A DNA stretch of 5,565 bases from an uncultured Porphyromonadaceae bacterium (GTDB lineage: Bacteria > Bacteroidota > Bacteroidia > Bacteroidales > Muribaculaceae). Within the stretch, counting starts at the first letter, position 1; each line of letters opens with the position of its first letter. The stretch covers positions 1-5,565 of the forward strand of contig URWH01000139.1 of NCBI GenBank assembly GCA_900551515.1. Direction: 5' to 3'. Both the position numbers and the translations under genes were made by a program. Positions 1 to 3,555 of the stretch are shown here, one piece after another. Under the pieces are notes generated by a model. That model made no database searches. It was not told where the DNA came from and saw nothing but the letters and a program-made list of their open reading frames with translations.

Positions 1-614
1 AACTCCCATTCGGCTTCGGTGGGGAGGCGGTAGCGCTTGCCGGTCAGGGCATTGAGTTTGCGGATAAATTCCTGAACGTCGTCCCAGCTCACACACTCCA
101 CAGGCAGATTGTCGCCTTTAAACCAGCTCGGATTATTATTTTCGCCCATCACGGCTTTCCACTGTGCCTGTGTCACCTCATATTTTCCTATCGAAAAATC
201 CGATACGGTTACCGAATGGACGGGCTTTTCATCAGACTTAGCATCGGAGTCGTCGGAACCCATGCGGAACGTGCCCCCGTCTACCCACACCATCTCGATC
301 TCGGGAAGGGCATTTGCGGGGTTACTTTCTGATTTGCCACCCGATCCTTTGTCGGAAGGTGCAGGCGAAGGAGCCGGAACGGTAGAGTCCCGGAGAGGTT
401 CGGGTTTGGGTTTGGATTTGGATTGGGCTTCGGCTCCGGATTTGGGCTTCGGCTTCGGTTTAGGCTTCGGTTTGGGTTTGGGCTTCGGCTTCGGCTTGGG
501 TTTGGGCTTGGGGGTTTGCGTTTCCTGGCTTTGGCCGGGTTTCGGGGCCAAGGCTACGGCCACAGTCGTTGCTGCGAAAATTGCGATCAGGATAAAGAGC
601 AGGCGGTGTTTCAT
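1..614 (-). CDS. SUMF1/FGE-sulfatase-domain protein with (Pro-Lys)12 stalk, partial (C-terminus outside window)
   Basis: The reverse strand is open from ATG at 614 to the window edge (204 codons). Residues 1-23 (MKHRLLFILIAIFAATTVAV then ALA) form a basic start plus hydrophobic core: a signal peptide or uncleaved anchor. Residues 35-58 are twelve Pro-Lys dipeptides; 59-104 are a Ser/Pro/Lys-rich linker. From about 105 the SUMF1-type fold begins: IEMVWVDGGTFRMGSDD (106-122), IGKYEVTQAQWKAVMG (142-157), NNPSWFKGDNLPVECVSWDD (160-179) and RLPTEAEWE (196-204) are family hallmarks. In the family, this fold includes formylglycine-generating enzymes but also many non-enzymatic surface or lectin-like proteins. 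The C-terminal half, where the catalytic cysteines of true FGE would lie, is missing, so enzyme activity cannot be judged. Bacteroidota usually mature sulfatases with a radical-SAM enzyme, so I infer a structural or binding role. It is transcribed divergently from the sialic-acid operon. Confidence 0.9.
   Translation of the reverse strand, partial: MKHRLLFILIAIFAATTVAVALAPKPGQSQETQTPKPKPKPKPKPKPKPKPKPKPKPKSGAEAQSKSKPKPEPLRDSTVPAPSPAPSDKGSGGKSESNPANALPEIEMVWVDGGTFRMGSDDSDAKSDEKPVHSVTVSDFSIGKYEVTQAQWKAVMGENNNPSWFKGDNLPVECVSWDDVQEFIRKLNALTGKRYRLPTEAEWE
441..512 (-). repeat. 12 tandem hexanucleotides encoding (Pro-Lys)12
   Basis: Twelve in-frame six-base units (CCN AAR on the coding strand) run without interruption and encode residues 35-58 of the SUMF1-domain protein. 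Unit variants CCCAAG, CCCAAA, CCGAAG and CCTAAA are mixed, so the tract is degenerate at synonymous positions. A shorter echo (SKSKPKPEP) follows at residues 65-73. It probably forms an extended polyproline-type stalk. On the plus strand it creates spurious Gly/Leu/Phe-rich open frames. Confidence 0.95.
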
Positions 615-652
615 GATCGGTAAGCAGTTGAGTTAATATCGTTTCTTTCTGA

Positions 653-689
653 CCGTAAAGTTACGGATTCTGTCACAATCATCAGCAAA
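653..689 (-). promoter_or_regulatory. Possible promoter of the SUMF1-domain gene, with a palindrome over the -7 element
   Basis: On the minus strand, TAACTTTA (656-663) matches TAnnTTTG at all but the last base. A TTTG (686-689) lies 22 nt upstream, slightly beyond the usual 19-21 nt. The -7-like element sits inside a perfect palindrome, CCGTAA-AG-TTACGG (653-666), which could be an operator. It is 39 nt or more upstream of the ATG at 614. The match is imperfect, so this is tentative. Confidence 0.35.
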
Positions 690-708
690 GCCAAGCCCGA
701 ATTGTGAC
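672..708. repeat. Inverted repeat GTCACAAT / ATTGTGAC
   Basis: Perfect 8-bp arms at 672-679 and 701-708 are separated by 21 nt that contain the candidate -33 TTTG of the SUMF1-domain gene. Half-sites about 29 bp apart centre to centre could bind a dimeric regulator, or the arms could pair in RNA. No T-tract follows on either strand, so a terminator is unlikely. Confidence 0.5.
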
Positions 709-716
709 CAACTGCC

Positions 717-779
717 CGTTTTTTCGCATAAAACACCCGTAAATTCACATAAAACGCCCATAAGTCTGCACGAAACACC
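717..779. repeat. Three tandem copies of a degenerate 21-bp unit
   Basis: Units at 717-737, 738-758 and 759-779 are each exactly 21 bp, begin with CG or CA and end in a shared core of the type CGCATAAAACACC (cgcataaaacacc, cacataaaacgcc, gcacgaaacacc). The period is divisible by three, so on the minus strand the units translate to a seven-residue repeat around GVLCEFT, seen in a weak 138-codon open frame. I consider the DNA repeat real and the coding interpretation doubtful. Confidence 0.7.
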
Positions 780-1060
780 TGCTGATACCATAAACTGCTT
801 TTCCCCACGGCGGCAGGATGCCGAGGCTTCTGACGCCTTGGACTGCAATCGGTAATACGGCCCGTGGCAAACGCATAGGAGCGGTGGCGGCTCGCCGCCG
901 TGCATTTCAACAAGACGCTTAACCATCTGATACGCAAGCCTATTCACACGGCGGCGGGACGCCGCCGCGCCTGAGGGCCATGCGGGGGCGGGGGCGGTTT
1001 CGCCGCTCGACGGAGGCATTTCGTCACACGAAACCGGGGCGGTGGTCACAAGCGCGGGGG
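780..1060. other. GC-rich intergenic stretch with a cluster of short hairpins, no convincing gene
   Basis: No frame here gives a recognisable protein. Perfect stem-loops are visible: 886-899 (GGCGG / CCGCC, loop CTCG), 949-967 (CGGCGGC / GCCGCCG, loop GGGAC), 993-1004 (GGCG / CGCC, loop GTTT) and 1019-1033 (TTTCGT / ACGAAA, loop CAC). The 138-codon minus-strand frame across this region and the 21-bp repeats has no recognised domain. Together with the repeats it may be a dispersed intergenic element or a structured RNA, which cannot be decided from one copy. Confidence 0.5.
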
Positions 1061-1065
1061 GAAAT

Positions 1066-1098
1066 TTTGGCAGGAGGGTAATTGCCGTTGTAGATTTG
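1066..1098 (+). promoter_or_regulatory. Bacteroidota-type promoter upstream of the small membrane protein ORF
   Basis: TTTG at 1066-1069 is followed after 21 nt by TAGATTTG at 1091-1098, an exact match to the TTTG-N19-21-TAnnTTTG consensus of the Bacteroides primary sigma factor. Transcription would start at about 1103-1107, leaving a leader of about 15 nt to the first ATG at 1121, or about 36 nt to the ATG at 1142. The fit in both motif and spacing supports the small ORF downstream. Confidence 0.6.
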
Positions 1099-1120
1099 CA
1101 TCAGGAAACAAACCAACCCG

Positions 1121-1255
1121 ATGATGCAAACGATGAAAATGATGAAAGTCATAGAAGCCATGAACCCCGAAGAACCCGACGAACTGTCCACCGATATCCG
1201 CTTTTTCGGCGCCCTCGCAGCCGTAGCGCTCATAATGATCGGCATAATGATGTGA
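1121..1255 (+). CDS. Putative small single-pass membrane protein (44 aa)
   Basis: An ORF from ATG 1121 to TGA 1253-1255 encodes a Met-rich start (MMQTMKMMKVIEAM), an acidic Pro/Glu segment (NPEEPDELSTD, 15-25) and a C-terminal hydrophobic helix (IRFFGALAAVALIMIGIMM, 26-44) that ends almost at the stop. This is the layout of a tail-anchored or single-pass microprotein. The third codon positions are rich in G and C, as in the operon downstream. A consensus promoter ends 22 nt before the first ATG. In-frame ATGs at 1124, 1133, 1139 and 1142 make the start uncertain; the 37-residue form from 1142 (MKVIEAMNPEEP) is also plausible. I recognise no family. A competing hydrophobic frame exists on the other strand (1152 down to 1024), so the call is moderate. 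Confidence 0.5.
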   Translation: MMQTMKMMKVIEAMNPEEPDELSTDIRFFGALAAVALIMIGIMM

Positions 1256-1337
1256 GCATGAAGGCCGGATCGCCGTGTCCTGTTCACGCGCGATAAAACC
1301 CGCCGGCAGACGTCAACAAATTTTGCGGGATGGAGTC

Positions 1338-1364
1338 TAATTTATATACTAATTTGTATATTTG
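1338..1364 (+). promoter_or_regulatory. Promoter/operator region of the nan operon
   Basis: TATATTTG at 1357-1364 is an exact TAnnTTTG -7 element, but no TTTG lies 19-21 nt upstream. The AT-rich stretch before it holds a 12-bp-period direct repeat, TAATTTATATA (1338-1348) and TAATTTGTATA (1350-1360). It also holds an inverted repeat, ATATAC (1344-1349) and GTATAT (1356-1361), around TAATTT, overlapping the -7 element. A weak -35-type region with overlapping symmetric sites suggests a regulated promoter, but the regulator is not identifiable here. Transcription should begin near 1370. Confidence 0.5.
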
Positions 1365-1372
1365 CAGTTGAA

Positions 1373-1400
1373 GGCGGTGCGCCGGCCACGGCAGCGCCGT
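1373..1400 (+). other. Two small hairpins in the nan operon leader
   Basis: GGCG-GTG-CGCC (1373-1383) and ACGGC-AGC-GCCGT (1388-1400) lie back to back just after the predicted transcription start and before the alternative ATG at 1407. They are short and may only keep the 5' end structured. The following 1407-1439 stretch is A-rich, which fits translation starting at 1440. No known riboswitch is recognised. Confidence 0.35.
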
Positions 1401-1439
1401 CAGACCATGAAATCAAACTCTGCAAAACAACTGACAGTC

Positions 1440-2363
1440 ATGACATTTGAAAAAATCGAGGGGCTCATCGACGCCCCTTTTACACCGTTTGACACCAACG
1501 GCGATGTGAATCTCGAACCTATACGGGCCTATGCCGCGATGCTGGCCAAAAACGGGCTTAAAGGAGTGTTTATCAACGGATCGTCGGGCGAAGGATATAT
1601 GCTCACTGACGACGAACGCCGCCGCCTGGCGGAAGCCTGGGTCAAAGCAGCCCCGAAAGGCTTCAAAGTGATAGTGCACGTGGGCAGCTGCTGCGCCCGC
1701 TCCAGCCGGGAGCTTGCACGCCATGCGGCCGAGATCGGAGCCTGGGGCATAGGCGCGATGGCCCCCCCCTTCCCCAAGATCAACCGCGTGGAAGAGCTGG
1801 TGAAATATGTAGAAGAGATAGCATCGGGCGCACCAGAATTGCCCTTCTACTACTATCACATCCCGGCCTTCAACGGCGCCTATCTGCCAATGGTGAAATT
1901 CCTTGAAGAGATCGACGGCCGCGTGCCCAACTTCGCCGGCATCAAATACACGTTTGAAAGCCTCTATGAATACAACCAGTGCCGTCTGTACGGCGGAGGC
2001 AAATTCGACATGCTCCACGGCCAGGACGAAACAATACTGCCCTGCCTTGCCATGGGCGGCGCGCGCGGCGGCATCGGCGGTACAACCAACTATAACGGCC
2101 GCGAGCTGACAGCAATCATCGATGCGTGGAAGCGCGGCGACATCGAGGCAGCGCGCGAGCATCAGAACTATTCACAGGAAGTGATCAACGTGATATGCCA
2201 CTACCGTGGCAACATCGTGGGCGGCAAGCGCATAATGAAGCTTATAGGCCTCGATCTGGGACCGAACCGCGTGCCGTTCCAGAACATGACCGACGAAGAG
2301 GAGGCCGCCATGAAAGCCGAGCTCGAAGCCATAGATTTTTTCAACCGTTGCAATAAATTCTGA
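1440..2363 (+). CDS. nanA: N-acetylneuraminate lyase (sialic acid aldolase)
   Basis: This 307-residue cytoplasmic TIM-barrel enzyme of the DHDPS/NAL family would cleave Neu5Ac to N-acetylmannosamine and pyruvate. Visible hallmarks are GLIDAPFTPF (8-17), the pyruvate-binding NGSSGEGY (46-53), YYYHIPAF (137-144) with catalytic Tyr139, the Schiff-base Lys169 in FAGIKYT, and GQDE (194-197), matching the sialate-binding Asp-Glu of E. coli NanA. Phe144 stands where E. coli NanA has Leu142 and DHDPS has Arg, which favours lyase over dihydrodipicolinate synthase. E. coli Ser208 is replaced by Gly214 (GIGGTTN). The start at 1440 gives the normal family N-terminus; ATG 1407 would add 11 residues, and the frame continues upstream into the promoter. 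It is the first gene of the operon; the epimerase begins 4 nt after its stop. Confidence 0.93.
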   Translation: MTFEKIEGLIDAPFTPFDTNGDVNLEPIRAYAAMLAKNGLKGVFINGSSGEGYMLTDDERRRLAEAWVKAAPKGFKVIVHVGSCCARSSRELARHAAEIGAWGIGAMAPPFPKINRVEELVKYVEEIASGAPELPFYYYHIPAFNGAYLPMVKFLEEIDGRVPNFAGIKYTFESLYEYNQCRLYGGGKFDMLHGQDETILPCLAMGGARGGIGGTTNYNGRELTAIIDAWKRGDIEAAREHQNYSQEVINVICHYRGNIVGGKRIMKLIGLDLGPNRVPFQNMTDEEEAAMKAELEAIDFFNRCNKF

Positions 2364-2367
2364 CATC

Positions 2368-3555
2368 ATGCCGCTATCTGATCCCCGCGGTTATCTTGCC
2401 GACTGGCAGAACCGCTACCGCAAAGAACTAACTGATAACATATTGCCCTTCTGGCTCGAGCACGGCCTCGACCGCGTGAACGGCGGCGTGTATACCTGCG
2501 TCGACCGATCGGGCAAGCTTATGGACACGACGAAATCGGTATGGTTTCAGGGGCGGTGCGCCTACGTCTATGCGATGGCCTACAACAACATCGAGCGCCG
2601 GCCGGAATATCTCGAGATGTCGCGCAGCTGCCTCGACTTCATCGAGCGGCACTGCTTCGACAGCGACGGCCGCATGTATTTCGAGGTTACCGCCGACGGC
2701 CGCCCGCTGCGCAAGCGCCGCTACGTGTTCTCGGAATGTTTCGCCACGATAGCCATGAGCGAGTATGCCATAGCGACGGGCGACAGGAAGTGGGCCGAGC
2801 GCTCGCTTCAGCTCTTCAAGGACACGCTGCGATTCATTGACACCCCGGGCATCCTCGAGCCGAAATATCTGCCCACACAGCCCGGGCGCGGCCATTCGAT
2901 CACGATGATACTTATCAACACGGCGGCATGCGTGCGCCGCGCCATCGCCGACCCGGTCCTCGACGAGCAGATCGAGCGCTCGATACAGGAGCTGAAGCTA
3001 TTCATGCACCCCGAATTTGAAGCGCTGCTCGAAACCGTCGGCCCCGACGGCGAGCTCATCGACACCCTCGCCGGCCGCGTCATCAACCCGGGCCACTGCA
3101 TAGAAACGTCGTGGTTTCTGCTCGAAGAGGCAAAACACCGCGGCGGTGACCGCGACCTCACCGACATGGCGCTCCGCATTTTCAACTGGAGCTGGAAATG
3201 GGGGTGGGACGACGAGTACGGCGGCATCATCAACTTCCGCGACTGCAAAGGATTCCCGGCGCAGGACTATTCGCAGGACATGAAATTCTGGTGGCCACAG
3301 ACCGAAGGCATCATAGCCACGCTCTATGCCTACGAGGCCACGGACGATGAACGCTATCTGCAGATGCACCGCATGGTCAACGAATGGACCTTCGAGCATC
3401 TGCCCGACCCAGCGTACGGCGAATGGTTCGGCTATCTCCACCGCGACGGAAGCGTGGCCCAGCCGGCCAAAGGCAATCTGTTCAAAGGGCCGTTCCACAT
3501 CCCGCGCATGCTTATCAAATCTTCGATGCTCATCGATGAAATACTGAAAAGATGA
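2368..3555 (+). CDS. N-acylglucosamine 2-epimerase (AGE/RENBP family), ManNAc to GlcNAc
   Basis: The 395-residue protein has the length and sequence of AGE (renin-binding-protein) epimerases, (alpha/alpha)6 barrels that interconvert ManNAc and GlcNAc in the cytosol. Visible signatures are FWLEHGLDRVNGGVYTCVDR (28-47), KSVWFQGRCAYVYA (56-69), the catalytic His243 in INPGHCIETSW, WWPQTEG (308-314) and the second catalytic His377 in GPFHIPR, matching the two general acid/base histidines known from Anabaena AGE. It follows nanA by 4 nt and overlaps the esterase by 4 nt. In Bacteroides fragilis an AGE-type enzyme of the nanLET operon (there called nanE) does this step; since nanE elsewhere means the unrelated ManNAc-6-phosphate epimerase, I leave the symbol blank. 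The GlcNAc formed would be phosphorylated by a hexokinase not encoded here. A cellobiose or mannose epimerase is less likely given nanA next door. Confidence 0.93.
   Translation: MPLSDPRGYLADWQNRYRKELTDNILPFWLEHGLDRVNGGVYTCVDRSGKLMDTTKSVWFQGRCAYVYAMAYNNIERRPEYLEMSRSCLDFIERHCFDSDGRMYFEVTADGRPLRKRRYVFSECFATIAMSEYAIATGDRKWAERSLQLFKDTLRFIDTPGILEPKYLPTQPGRGHSITMILINTAACVRRAIADPVLDEQIERSIQELKLFMHPEFEALLETVGPDGELIDTLAGRVINPGHCIETSWFLLEEAKHRGGDRDLTDMALRIFNWSWKWGWDDEYGGIINFRDCKGFPAQDYSQDMKFWWPQTEGIIATLYAYEATDDERYLQMHRMVNEWTFEHLPDPAYGEWFGYLHRDGSVAQPAKGNLFKGPFHIPRMLIKSSMLIDEILKR

Noticed and set aside
109..636. 175-codon plus-strand frame with Gly/Leu/Phe repeats
   Set aside because: The repeats are the antisense reading of the (Pro-Lys)12 tract; the minus-strand frame has clear SUMF1 motifs.
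975..997. G-rich run as a G-quadruplex
   Set aside because: Only three tracts of three or more G occur close together; a stable four-tract structure is not evident.
633..1049. 138-codon minus-strand frame across the 21-bp repeats
   Set aside because: No domain, Cys/Arg-rich composition, and periodicity fully explained by a 21-bp DNA repeat; kept as a possible repeat element rather than a gene.
1042..1296. 84-codon plus-strand frame
   Set aside because: Arg/His/Asp-rich low-complexity product with no promoter placed for it; overlaps the better supported microprotein in another frame.
1299..1329. CCCGC / GCGGG inverted repeat as a terminator for the small ORF
   Set aside because: Only 5-bp arms with a 21-nt loop and no downstream T-tract.
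1362..1439. Upstream starts for nanA (TTG 1362 or ATG 1407)
   Set aside because: TTG 1362 lies inside the -7 element, so it would precede the transcription start. ATG 1407 is possible but adds 11 residues beyond the usual family N-terminus and follows a hairpin closely.
1413..2162. 249-codon open frame on the minus strand
   Set aside because: Antisense shadow of nanA; no recognisable motif.
1440..2363. Dihydrodipicolinate synthase instead of NanA
   Set aside because: The position of the DHDPS-specific Arg is Phe144, the Asp-Glu sialate-binding pair is present, and the neighbours are sialic-acid genes.
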